A stretch of DNA of 64,000 bases from Dirofilaria immitis. Taxonomy: Eukaryota; Nematoda; Chromadorea; Rhabditida; Onchocercidae. The position numbers were made by a program, and so were the translations under genes. Shown in pieces: positions 25,301 through 37,298 of this stretch. The notes under the pieces are model-generated. The model was not told the origin of the DNA. It saw only the letters and a program-made list of their open reading frames with translations, and made no database searches. The stretch spans positions 1-64,000 of the forward strand of contig JAKNDB010000086.1 of NCBI GenBank assembly GCA_024305405.1, in the 5' to 3' direction. Position 1 is the stretch's first letter; each line of letters opens with the position of its first letter.

Positions 25301-27574
25301 AATAAAAGAATTCTATAAGTTGATAAGTAATCTTTAAAACCAATTTCACTAGCTTACTGATTAGATGGTGAGCAAATTTCATATTTATAAACATTTTGAA
25401 AAAAAGACCTCTCTGCTAAAGTTATGTTTTGTGAATTCGATCGAATTTAACATAGCGTTAGCAGCTGCAAGGCGAATATGGTTGGATGGTTCATCCTTTC
25501 GTAACCCGTGAACAATCGCGGTTAGAATCTGATTCGATTCTCTTTCTAATAATGATCCGCATATATCTTGACAAATGTAACCCAGGGCCTAAAATAATAG
25601 TAATTAATAACAATTATGGTTGCTGATCGTAACTGCGTTTATGGTTCGCAATAACTATAATTTATGATAACTTTCGCAAGTTACGATTTTGTTTCGTGAA
25701 AATATTCACAGCCAAATTCAAACTTTAATTTATATGATTTTATTGCCATTTAAGGTAAAATTAAGTGGAAAAAATAAAATATTAAGAGATAAAGCGATAC
25801 CTCTAACGATGCTTCCTTAATATCTCACTATTATTTGTTGCTACTACGCTATCTTTTAAATGCGTTATAATATCCGGCCACATCTGAAATAATGTCTTGA
25901 AAGATTTTATGATTATCTTTGTCTTCAAAAATTCTTTCTTAATTTTAACGATACTTTTTTCTTTTAAGACATTTCACTTGCATTTTCCTTTAAGACATCC
26001 CACTTGTATTTTTCTTTATATTAAACAACACTGGAAATTTAGGCGATATGGAAATTTTCAAAAATAAAACTAACCCTAATAAATCAATCATCAACTTTTA
26101 ATATCATATACAAGTTTTACAAATTATTCTTTAAAATTACTAAGTTTAATCATTTATTCAGAACATTGTTTCACGTGGCAAATAATGCAAACTCTCATGT
26201 CAAATTCAATTTAAAAAAATTTACCTGTGAAGGTATTTCAGCACATGCTATAGCAGCAACACATTGAGCTGCAATAGACGGCCTAAAAGGTTCAGTACCA
26301 AGAGTTCGAACTACGTTTTGCTTTACAAATTCTCGAACATCTATTGGCAAAGCAAGCCATCTGAAAGCATTTTCTTTCGCTCATTAACGTATCAAATTTC
26401 ATGAATAAATAAGGCATTTCCTGCAATCTCTTTGACTTTGGTGGCAAAAAACGAAAAACTGAAACGATAAAATTCATTGTTATCATCTATAAGGGGTTTC
26501 CACGTAATTCATTATTTCTAATTTAGAGAAATTACATACATTTCAAGAAGCTATTAATCTACTAATCAAGATCCTTTTCTTTTGTAAATTATCACATTTT
26601 TTTCTATAGTCTATCTTTTACCAAAGCATTATATTTTTCCTCGAAGAAATTTGAATATACAAAAAGAATACCTTGTAAGATATTCATTTTTTGTTGCGTC
26701 TTCTTTCGCAACTAAAACATTTTTCAATTGCAAACCAGCCGCTTGCCTCACAAAATTCGAGTAGGATGGCGTTGCGAGAACCGTTGATAGTTGTTTCGTG
26801 AATTCCGGCTGAAAATTTTTGCCAAGTGATAAAAAATAGTCTCATTCTAAAAATGCAAAAAGATGAAAAATACCCTAAAAAATGCTATGTTAAACAATAG
26901 TATTATTACTGAATTATCAGGTAACATAATGTAAGGAATTAACAGTCAAACAACTTTAATCTTCTTCCATTGTTTACATGAAGAATGCTTACGCTCTCAT
27001 TTCCTTTTTAAAAGAAAGTTTCAAAAATGCCAAAAGAAATTCATTGAAGAAGATAACTTACAAAATTAGTGAGACATGCACGCCGCAAATAATCCAACGC
27101 AAGAGTTTGATCATTTGGATCTGGAAAATTATTAATTATCCGGAGAAATATGTACACGACTTTAAATTTCTTTCAATCATTTCCACTGTTTCCACTAATT
27201 ATTAAGCTTTCACACTATGCGTAGATTACAAGTTCTTATTTCATGTATGCTAAAGATTGAGATCTTTCCAGTTCGTTTAATTAGGATTGGCTTATATGAA
27301 AATTAAATACGGTATCTCATGATACTAGAACTTTGGTATCCGATGCAATCATCAATCAATCCATATCATGACTATTTAATTCTTACCATTCCTATCTCAC
27401 CATGGATTAGTAATTATTACTCTTTTCTATGTATGATTAATATCAATTCTCACTCATAATATTAAGCCTCATCCGAGATTTCAAAAATATATTTTCAAAA
27501 AAAATTAAAGTTAAAAACAACCTACTTAATGAAGCAGTCCGTTGTAACACTTCCAACAGCTCCTCTTGAGCCAT
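19331..27574 (-). CDS. imb-1: Importin subunit beta-1 (karyopherin beta)
   Basis: Nuclear import carrier made of HEAT repeats. It binds importin alpha and cargo, Ran-GTP and nucleoporins, and shuttles through the pore. Nineteen exons reconstruct about 891 residues, close to the usual ~880-900: 27574-27526, 27120-27062, 26808-26672, 26360-26225, 25883-25801, 25588-25409, 24972-24826, 24509-24347, 24052-23860, 23753-23633, 23175-23024, 22798-22662, 22418-22244, 21773-21646, 21230-21163, 20994-20804, 20392-20243, 20085-19856 and 19506-19331. Hallmarks: RWLALP and [11 protein letters not shown] near the N-terminus; the acidic stretch [45 protein letters not shown]; and the Lys-rich C-terminus ending [12 protein letters not shown]. 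Start: an ATTTCAG acceptor lies 11 nt before the ATG. One base is missing in exons 5 (near 25830) and 11 (near 23087), and one is extra at the start of exon 18; all other phases agree. Confidence 0.95.
24594..24634. repeat. Short perfect inverted repeat in an imb-1 intron
   Basis: Fifteen-bp arms (GTCTATCAAATGTAA and its complement) separated by 11 nt, in the intron between the exons at 24826 and 24509. It would form a simple hairpin in the nascent transcript. Confidence 0.6.
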
Positions 27575-27585
27575 TTTTCCTGTAC

Positions 27586-27587
27586 CT
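27586..27587 (-). promoter_or_regulatory. Probable spliced-leader acceptor of imb-1
   Basis: The minus strand reads ATTTCAG then GTACAGGAAAA then the imb-1 ATG. There is no upstream exon in frame. The pattern matches nematode trans-splicing. The gap of about 190 bp to the end of the upstream minus-strand gene is compatible with a two-gene operon. Confidence 0.6.
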
Positions 27588-27772
27588 GAAATTCATTGTT
27601 AAAAATTTTAAAAATTAGAAGTGATTTAAAGGATCTGAAATTAAAGAATAAAATATATGCAAACACGACCATTATTATTGCAATCACTATAAAAATTGAA
27701 ATATTGTCATGTTTGAATCAAATTATTTTAAGCGCTACTTCGAATTTTTCGGAATATAATGATTAAAGACTG

Positions 27773-28460
27773 AGAAAAACTACAATAAAAACTAATAAGA
27801 ACGAAAAATCACTCGAGAAGATCTCATCAGCTTCCTCATAAAACGAGTTCATCTGATCTCGAGCTTTAACTAAAGGATCCGACCGGTTTGTAGAAACATT
27901 CGACCAAAATGCAAAGCTCCCAAAGAATCATATGAGCTCTTTACGAAAAAATTTTCCATTATCCAAAACCTAGGTAGAGTCCTCCTATACCTAATATCTC
28001 ACTCCTACGACAAAAAAATCCTCTCATCCACTAATTCCGCGAGTTTCCCGCACAAACCTGAGGTACTGGAACATGGAAATGACTCGCTGTAACCTATGGA
28101 ACAATATGAAAACGTTTCTATCCCATACAAATATGTAGCATCTATTTTTGAGGGTAACTTGTTTGTTGTTCTAAGATACGAGCGAAATTCTTTATCAGGT
28201 ATCAATTCTGAGAAACTATCGTGAAACTTGGCAAGTTTTAATCCATTTCACTTATCCGTAGCTACACAATGGGACAAACATTTGCTTAGTGATTTCGTAA
28301 ATTTTTCTTGGGTTTTCTGTTGTGGAACTGATGTTGTTGGTGTTTGGGTGGGTGGGACTCTCAGTTTCTGGTACCATTGCTGTCTGTAGGTCAGTTTTAT
28401 GGTTTTTCCAAACAAATTGTTTCTATCTCTTGATTTTCTGTCAATGTTATTTATTATCAT
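27773..28460 (-). CDS. Unrecognised candidate gene upstream of imb-1
   Basis: Not recognised. An AAATTTCAG acceptor at 28479 precedes an ATG at 28460 by 18 nt. The frame starts MIINNIDRKSRDRNNLFGKT, runs about 70 codons, meets TGA (28250-28248) and continues open in the same frame for some 80 codons (including FRSYLRTTNKLPSKI). A 39-nt GTAGCT...CCAAG intron would remove the stop in frame. Further minus-strand coding-like sequence follows with frame changes (RRSEILGIGGLYLGFG; ARDQMNSFYEEADEIF). It ends in a hydrophobic tail (FLLVFIVVFLSL) and TAA at 27773, suggesting a C-terminal membrane anchor. Frame changes resemble the indels in neighbouring conserved genes. Spacing to imb-1 suggests a shared transcript. 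A decayed gene is the alternative. Confidence 0.4.
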
Positions 28461-28479
28461 TTTAACAGACAAATTTTTC

Positions 28480-28956
28480 TGAAATTTGTAAAATTATATC
28501 ATTTTCCATGCCGTATCATTCTCTGTATATTTTATGAAATTTACGGTGTTTTTATTCGCTTTAGTCCTATTCTTCAAAATTTTTTATTTTTATTTCACTA
28601 AAAGTGGTGGGAAAAGTATTTTATCTTTGTATTATTTCCCAATGAAATAGCTTAAAAAATAAAATGTCCGGTTAGTTTCCATATTTTCCAATGATTAAGA
28701 AATAAATAAACAGTCAGATGTATTATTTATTGAATTTTCATCAAATATCATTAATATCAATTACTTATTAATATTTTAACTTTTGTTTTTTTTTAAATTT
28801 CTCGGAATCTCAAGAAAAATGTGATTATAAAATTATTGCTGGCAGATAAGTATAAATTACTGCTGGCAGATAAATAAAGATAGGACAGTATAAAGCGTAC
28901 AAGATCCTTAGCTATAGCTTTAGTGTAAATAAATATGTGACAGAGAAGTTATTTTA
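28480..28956. promoter_or_regulatory. Divergent promoter region
   Basis: About 480 bp lie between the trans-splice acceptor of the minus-strand unit (28479) and that of ufd-1 (28957). No ORF is present. It must hold the promoters for both directions; no TATA or initiator could be fixed by eye. Confidence 0.45.
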
Positions 28957-28977
28957 GGTTACGAGCTAAGTCGAAAC

Positions 28978-31900
28978 ATGTTTGATGGTTTTGGAGCGAT
29001 GATGTTTGGAGCATCGGTGCGCCCTTTTGATTTACAACTTCGTTGTTTCTCGGCAGCATTTTATGAAGGAGCGGATACGAAAAAAATAAATGAGTTGAAT
29101 CATGGTGGAAAGGTAACGCGAATTCTATTTTTTCTTTAAATTCAAAAATTATGCTTCGAACTGAATCTGTACGAAGTTATCTCTTCCTTTATTTTTGAAT
29201 CCTTCTTTTTTCACTTTTAGCTCTTCTTTTGGGGCATATTACACAAAAAATATAAAAAAATTTGTATAGAAAAAACAAAGAGATAACTTTATATAGAAAA
29301 AACGTATCTTCTACTGCTTTATCCGTTACAATCGATAAAGGAATTTTTATTATTCTAGCCTTCATAATTCTAGATATGTTTAATATAAAAGAAATTTCCA
29401 CTATCTTGTTTCAAAGAATGATAAAAGAAAAAGGCAAAAAACTTCGAAGAGGTACTCCAGTTTTCCTTTTTAACTCATTCATATTGTTTTTCGATTGCCC
29501 GCAGTTTTATTCAGATTTTACTTCCACCATCGGCTTTGGATCTCTTAGTTCGTCTCAATATCGAATATCCAATGATGTTCAGAGTGCAAAGTTTGAGTGA
29601 TTCAGGATATTCAACTCATTGTGGCGTCTTGGAATTCTTGGCTGAAGAAGGTCGTTGCTACCTACCATCATGGGTAAGTTATAATAAAACATGTACGATT
29701 ATGCAGTAAGTCGGAGCTGCTAGAACCAATGGATATGATATGAAAAATGAATGATTTGTTAATTTTAAATCGAAAGCGATAACGAAATGTGAAAGAAATA
29801 AATCTAATTGTTAAGTTGAATTTTTAAAAATATATAAAAATAGGTTTTAGGCCTACATCTAGGTTTTCTGTGGGACCTTTTTTCATTAGAAACTGTTGAT
29901 ATGAATGCTAGAAATTATCATTTTTGATTGCACGATTAAATTTTATCCTGCAGTCAAAGCGTATTTTATAAATAGCAAAATATCCATGATGTTAAACCTT
30001 TCATTTAATTAAAAAAATTTAACACTAAATGATTTTGCACTTAGTTTAAGTACTTGTCCACATAATAAGTACTGCAAAATGCCTCAGGCATTATTGAAAT
30101 TGAATAATAAGATATCTTGATAATTTCATTAAAATCATGTTTCATTTCAGATGATGCGTCAGTTACATCTTAGTGAGGGTGAATGTGTTCGAATAACGTA
30201 TGCTACACTACCGAAAGCTACATATACAAAATTGAAACCGCAGTCTATTGATTTTTGGCTATTTCAAATCCAAGAGCTGTACTTGAGATGGAGCTGCGGA
30301 AATTTGCATGTCTTACAAAGGAGGACATTATTGCAGTTGAAGTAAGCTTGTTACATTCAAGATCTTCAATTTCAATCAATATAATAGAAATATAACGTAA
30401 TTCCATGTAGCAAAAATTTGAGTTAATTTAAAACTGTGTAATAAGGATAATTTTCTTTTCATCTTTTAAAACGTAATAAATCTAGAAGTGCAGAATAGGA
30501 AAGAATATTAGGAATGATCAAACATTTGTATGATGACAAAGTAGCATACTAATACTAAACATTTCTAGATTACCCGATAATAGGAATATGAAGCTAGGAT
30601 AGCCCACTTTGTATTTTCAGCCCTCTGCTACGAGGCAGTAAGAAAGAGAGTTGAGGGAGGATTGGTAACCATGCAGTTCTGGAATTAGCTTGCCAGTAGA
30701 AATAGAATATGAATCACAATTTATCTTATCCTCTTGTTAGTTACTTTGATATCTTTGTATAACCTATGAATAATGAAGATCTTTTGTTCGATTTATAACG
30801 TTGAATTATGAAGCATAAAGATATATTTTATTTTAACACTGAAATTTATAGCTATTAATTCAGTTAATTGCAGGAACTCTTATATTGTACAATAGTTCTA
30901 TCATTATGAATGACGCTTCTTTTCTGTTCTCTGAATTCAATCATAAATATATTAGAATGCAAATATTTTACGAGAATAACGAAAACTCTCTCAATTTAAA
31001 GCTTGCTGTTGAGCTTAAAGATGTTTTATCGTTATCAAAGCGACTATAGAGTACTTTTTTTTGTGTGTGTGATGATATACTTTTTTCTTTAGTACAATGA
31101 TCAAATTTTGGAATTTTTGGTGATGGAGGTAAAACCTGGAAGGGCTGTATCAATCATTGAATGTGACATGAATGTGGAATTTGATGCACCAGAAGGTTAC
31201 GTTGAACCCAGTACAAATGCAGCAGTGAGTTTCGCATATCGTAATTTTCCATACTCCAAATTGTAGGCGTTAGATTATCGCCAGAATAACAATGCATGAA
31301 TTATCTTTATTCCTATTGTGATTGAAAATACTGTAATCTAATGTTTAGAAGAATGTGCTAAATTTTTCTTTGCAGCATCGGAGAAAAGACAATAGTTACA
31401 CCTCATTCAGATATAATGTTAGGACAGAGAGTCAAATTCATATAACAACACATACTGGTTTTCTCGATAATTTAATGCTTATTTGAGCTCAGATTATGGA
31501 CGATTAAATTTAGCGAAAAATTATGGATGAAACGAATTAATCGTTTTCAGCCATTATCCATGCCATCAGCACTGGCGGCGGATGCAGTAGGAATGAAAGA
31601 TAGTGGTGGATTCAAAGCATTTTCTGGTACGGGTCATCGTTTGGACGGGAAATCGAAGTCATTGACGACTTCACTGACTGAAATGGAGACAGTTGAACGA
31701 TCACTTCCGCAATTGACTGTTAATAGCAATTATACTCCCGGAAAACTGGAATTTGTGAGGTCCGTTCTCTCTCCTTTTTCGCCAATAGTAAAAAAAGTAC
31801 TGTTTCTGCTGAAAATGTAAATTAGTTCAAGATTAAAAGTTTACTTTAGGGAATCGTTTGATGCAGTTTTGTCTCCTGATAATATGTTCAGATATTTGAT

Positions 31901-32305
31901 ATTTTAGTCTTTCTAATAAGATGATATAATCGCTGGAATCATTTTATTTATTCTTTCTAATATATAGGTTTTTGGTGTTTTTAGTGTATATGACTATTTT
32001 TCCTAGAGAATGTTAATCCTGTTTAGATGAAGGTTCCTGGAATATAGCTCATCGTAATGATGATTTCCATTTCAGCATTTTAATGAGGCATCAAACTTAG
32101 TTGGAGAATACCTAATTTCTCGAAATCAAATTTAGACAATATAAAAATAAATACTTAGTTTTCAAAGTTTATCTCGTTTAGATATGAATATAAATGTCGT
32201 TCACTCATGGAGAAAGAATTGACCGAAGCGACAAAAGGGAAGAAATCCGGTGGTGCATTGCCGTTCGAAGGTGGTGGACATATGTTGCGATCTACCCGAC
32301 GATGA
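28978..32305 (+). CDS. ufd-1: UFD1, ubiquitin-recognition cofactor of p97/CDC-48
   Basis: Partner of NPL4 in the p97/CDC-48 complex that extracts ubiquitinated substrates, as in ER-associated degradation. Exons: 28978-29112, 29515-29673, 30151-30341, 31093-31224, 31551-31759 and 32182-32305, giving about 316 residues, the usual size. The N-terminal double-psi barrel is clear ([50 protein letters not shown]). Two p97-binding SHP boxes follow: [14 protein letters not shown] and, at the C-terminus, [11 protein letters not shown]. An ATTTTAG acceptor sits 20 nt before the ATG. Exon 3 has five Ts at 30252-30256 where the conserved frame ([13 protein letters not shown]) needs six; its length of 191 nt becomes an in-phase 192 when corrected. 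A short open stretch at 31380-31486 has an acceptor but ends in a stop and is not part of the conserved protein. Confidence 0.95.
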
Positions 32306-35300
32306 TAATAAGTTATTGGCACTCCAAAAAAGAGATATATTTGTTAACTTAAATTCGTAAAATGCATCGGACTATTTAAATAGCATAAAATATTTATCCT
32401 TTGAGTTTTGTGCAATTTACAGAGGAGTATTTGTAATTTAAATAAGTCCGAATAGTTAGCTAGTTGAAAGAATTAAGAAATATGAGTTGAATTGGCAGTG
32501 ATTTTCAAAAAAGTCAAGTCTTTAAGAAGTCCTGCGACAAAATTTTCAGTTATTTCATTTTTATCATTCTTGGTTTCGTTATTTATTTTTGGAATAATTG
32601 AGTTATAAAAGTTATGATGAAATCTTATCAAGTGGAATTTGTTATTAATGTTGCAGATAACTATTCATGCGAAAAAAGTGTGTAGTAAAGGCTGCGGAAT
32701 ATTAGTGATTGATAGATGAAAACATAGAGGCTAGTAAAAAAAGGCTCTGAAGAGACCGTATTAAATGAATTATGTTAGAGATTTAGCTTTACCATAGGTT
32801 TATAGTAACTTTCGGACTTGCAATTGGGTTTTCTTTTTCATATTTCGGAAACGTTTGTTCTTTGCTCTTTAGCATAACAGACAAATGTTGAGTTAACGAT
32901 AGCTGCTAAATGATGAAAAAAAAAAATGAAAAACTGAGCAATAGAATCAATAACTATTATTCTGCTTGATGCGCCTGTTTTCGCTAATATACGTCAGTTC
33001 TTGTTGTATGGGAAAAGTTAAGATTCTTCGCTTATTTACAAAACATTTATGAGTAGTGCATGATTTCATTTTCTCCCGTTTTTGCTTATCTTGATGATTA
33101 CATTCGTATGTTATGAACTTTAATTAACAGGTCAGTAACTGGAATGAATTTAGTTAATATAAAAACAGAAGTAGAAAAGCTGGCAATAGTATCGTTTGAT
33201 AAAAATTAGTTTTGAAGGAGGAAATAGTGCGTAATGAAAAATTTCTCACAATTTACGATTATTTGAAAAATTCAACATATTTGCAATCGTATGTAGAACA
33301 TTCGGCAATCAATGAACAAATAAGCAAAAGCGAGGCGTATATAATAATCAGTGTATATTATTGCTTTTTCATCATGACTTGATTTTATTATCATAAATTT
33401 TCCTAATCTTTTTAGTTTAATTAGAAATAAGTTCTTAGGAGAGAAGAAATTGGAAATATTCTTTGATATGATTTCATCTAGAATTTTTAAAATTTTCATT
33501 TCTGTTTGTTCTCGATGATTCATTTTTATCATTTTTTCATCACATAATTCAGTATTTGAATTGCTATAATTTACGCCATTAGCTTAACATTTCATCGCTA
33601 ATCAATTATATAAGAATGATTTATGGTGTTTTTGATAATGTATTTTTGCTTGACTTAAATATATTAAATTTTGTTCTTTTTGAAGAAAATTCGTTGTATA
33701 ATATTTCGTTATCATGTACTTTTATTTTTAAAAATTTCATTCCAATTTTTTAATTAATTTCCGTTGATTGTCTTGTTAATTTAACTAATTTTATTGTAAA
33801 AGAAGGGAATTCATTTTTTGCAGAAAATGAATTTACAGTAAAACCAAATTGCATCGGTACATAATTATCAGTTTTCCAATCATGTATAATGATAAATCTT
33901 ATAAGTTGCAATGATAATATTCAAGTCATTTCCAAAAAAATAATAAATTTCTTATTCTTCTAATTTTAAAAATAAAAATTTTAAAAAATAAAAAAATAAG
34001 TTATTAGCATATTGATTTTTGCGAATAAAATTTTTCGAATTTTGTTTTTATTTGTATGGTGAACTAATGTACATGTAAGGGCGAGAAAGGACAGGAAGTG
34101 GAGGTGAATGATGTAAGGATAAAAAAATCATTGAAGAAAACAACTCAAGTTCAAGCTATACTTTATCGATGTGCATATTTATCGATACCTTTAGATTAGT
34201 TGTAATTTTTGAAATTTTTGCGATTTTCTATTTTTTTTCTATTTTACCAACTTAATCTATTCTTTTTACTCATTTCTTGTTTTGTTTTTTCTATTTCAAG
34301 CGATTTCCTGATAATAATTTCAAAAATTTTTATTCTAGAAAGTATTACGCAAATAAGTGATGTTATTTTAGCTTTTTCCATTCATATTTTAAAAAGAAAA
34401 AGTTGTAAAAAGCTTATAATTGTAATTTTTCCATTTACTAATATTATTTTCTTTCCTTCATTTGTCGTTACAATGATGTAATGGTGATAGAAATCTTGTG
34501 TAAATAAGTTTAAATTTAGATGTTAAATTGAGCAACATAAATCCATTTATATATGTAGATATATTATTCATATAGATATATTTCCAATAGTATAATGAAT
34601 GAACGAAATATGATTAAAAAAATTAGGGTATGTACAGTACATTGACATATTATATAAAAAGTGACTGAATTGGATATTTGATGAAATTTTTTCCTAAAGA
34701 TATATATATTTATTTATCATTTTTCTATTATAGAAATTTTTTTCTGCATTACAATTAATTAGAAACATTGTAACTTCCTACATCCATCTGAAAATGAGGA
34801 TTTAAAATTTTAAATTAATTAATAAAATTCTTTATCAATTATTCAAAAGATAATGAATTTTAGAATAATAACTGCTATCTATCCAATAGCAAAAGACAAA
34901 ATGAAAACTCTCAAAAGGTTTGTCAGCATTTATGAATTTTTAATTTGTTATAATTTTATTAAAAATTTCAAAATTTATTGAGTATAGTGAGAAATAAAAA
35001 TTTAAGAAAAAGAAAAAATTAAAAATATATAAATAATACATTTTTATATATTTTGTTTTTTTTTTTAGTATTTTAAAACAAATAAATTCTTATATCATGA
35101 TGTATTTATAGATCAATCGATTTAACATGTCTATTTTTTAGTATGAAGGACTTTTTTAATGCCCTGCCACCTAATTCTTTGGCAAATTTATCATCATCGT
35201 GTTAGTTGCATAGACATTAATCGTTACTTTTTTCCAATTTATTCACGATTTGTTAATTTTGATAATAAAACTTTGGAATGCTGATAATACAGGTAGAATT

Positions 35301-35850
35301 TTTGAATATATTTAAAAACTGAGATCGTGAAAAGTTTCTTTGATAAAAAAAAAAGTTGTTTGTTCTCACAAAAGCTAAATTTTTATTTAAATTAAAATTT
35401 AAATTCCATATTTTACCTGAGTAATGTCCTGTAATATTTAACATGAATATAGAGCTCAGTAAAACCAATGATGAAGTGTTAAAGAAGAAGAATGAAGATA
35501 TCATACATTTGAAACTATAGACTAGAATAGTTATTAATTAAGTTCTAAAATTGCCTATTTATTTATTCATTTGAATTTTTGTTGTGTGAAGCTTATTTGA
35601 TTGATTCTTATACATATTTCAATTTTGCTGTTTATAATATTGTTCCAATAACTTTTTCCTACAATTTTTTTTTCGTTTTAACCACTTTTCTGTGTTTGTA
35701 TTATTAGCAAAAAAATCTGAACTTCGAGATATTCAAGTTTAAATTTTAATTTCAAATAAAATTCTAATTCAATTTCCATTATAATATTTTCTAATCACCG
35801 AAAATGTTTAGTAATATATATAGATAAACGAGTTTAGTAATGTCGATCCT
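32306..35850. other. AT-rich intergenic stretch
   Basis: Nothing coding is supported. Long runs of A or T and low-complexity ORFs such as 34209-34481 reflect base composition. The first few hundred bases are presumably ufd-1 3' UTR. Confidence 0.5.
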
Positions 35851-35853
35851 TAG

Positions 35854-36379
35854 TTTGATGAGAATGGTATTATAACCTATGATAAAGATTCTTCTTCGGT
35901 AGATTCTGGTATTAGTTTGCGACCTGTTTCACTTACAAATACGAATGCACCATCAGAATGTGCTGAAGAATCTAGAACAGTCCACATGCCGTTTTGACAT
36001 CTTGCAAGAAATAGAAGTGATCTTAGTGATATCTTGAAGTTTTTAGATAATAGAAAAATATTTTTAAATTTTACATCTAAATTCTCATCATCTGACTTGT
36101 AATCGTTAAATTTGTCGGAATTTTAAGGTTTAATGCACATGTACGTGATAAAATAGTACTGCTTCGATCATTACTAATGTTTTCAGATTAGAGAACATCA
36201 AGTGGTACCTATCATATATCACGTGAACTAATTCGAACATGTTAAAGTTCTTTTATTACTTTATTTAGCTTTCCGATACATCAGCCTGCTCGTCAGGATC
36301 TGTCCATCACATGTCATATTATTCGAATCCAAAATGCATAGAGCAAACGAGCAAAATCAGTTGTTGCAATCCAAAATAG
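35854..36379 (+). other. Coding-like fragment, possibly two exons
   Basis: After a TTAG at 35853 an open frame reads FDENGIITYDKDSSSVDSGI, then SLRPVSLTNTNAPSEC, and stops at TGA (35995-35997). The same frame then stays open for another 34 codons (HLARNRSDLSDILKFLDNRK) to 36102. A second patch after TTTAG at 36268 reads LSDTSACSSGSVHHMSYYSN and stops at 36379. Base and residue use stand out from the surrounding AT-rich DNA. No upstream exons or homologue were found, so it may be the 3' end of an undetected gene or a relic. Confidence 0.3.
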
Positions 36380-37226
36380 AATTCTATTAGAATAATTCTA
36401 CATTTTAAAAATATTATAGCTATTCTCACTAAAAAGACTAAAAAAGTTAATGTAATATAATGATACGGAATATCTGAAGAACCACAAACTTCCAGCATTT
36501 TTTTTTTTTTTGTTATTTGAACAATAAAATAAAATGCTGCATACATATTTAATCTGTAATTGTAATCATTGATCGCTTTAAATTTTGTAAATTTCATAAA
36601 AATTCAGTAAATTTAATGCCATCTAGTATTATTTTTAATCGTGGTGATAATTCATTTAATGCATATTGCTATTTCAATATGAAAATTAAACGAATTAATC
36701 GATAAACGAATTTTTATTTTTGATATAATGCATTCATTAATAATCAGTGGATTATCAATCAGACTAAAGGCCTACTTTAAGTGTGAATAAATATTATCTT
36801 AATATTGTATTATTTTCTTTTCCATTACATTCCTAGTTATGAATTATTATGAATTCGGAACAGGAATGAAATTAGCGATATTTAAAAAAAAAAAAATTAA
36901 GTTGGAATGGGGTGAGCTGAATTCAGTCGAAATGAAAATATTGAAAATCTTTTGAAACGACTAAATTCAGGAAAGAAAAAATGCTTCCATAGCTGAAACG
37001 GTAGCTGCGATTGCATGATTTTTTTATTTAATCAGCGAAGAAAAAATCTTTTTATATCATCTTTTTAAAATAAATTTAAAAGAATTCTCTTATAAAAATT
37101 TTTTTATTTTCATATCTTCCATTTTATTCAGCAGCATAATCTTACAATACATTTTATGAATACTAAATATTAGCATTAAAAGTAACTAAGAAAATTTTAA
37201 TTACTTAAAAATTGCGATGTGGTCAG

Positions 37227-37298
37227 TCCTCGGTAGTATAGTGGTGAGTATCCGCGCCTGTCACGTGCGAGACCCGGGTTCGATTCCCGGCCGGGGAG
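37227..37298 (+). tRNA. tRNA-Asp (GTC)
   Basis: A 72-nt intronless cloverleaf. The acceptor stem TCCTCGG pairs with CCGGGGA, the D-loop has TAGTATAGTGGTGAG, the anticodon loop is CTGTCAC with anticodon GTC, and the T-arm is GACCCGGGTTCGATTCCCGG with G as discriminator base. The internal A and B box promoters of polymerase III are present within the gene. Confidence 0.97.

Noticed and set aside
28248..28250. Selenocysteine reading of the in-frame TGA in the gene upstream of imb-1
   Set aside because: No Sec-type family context and no visible SECIS element; a short intron, error or decay is simpler. Several other coding-like patches also show TGA, while recognised genes end normally at TGA.
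31380..31486. Extra ufd-1 exon with a good TTTGCAG acceptor
   Set aside because: It ends in a stop, and exons 4 and 5 join in phase 0 to give the conserved protein without it.
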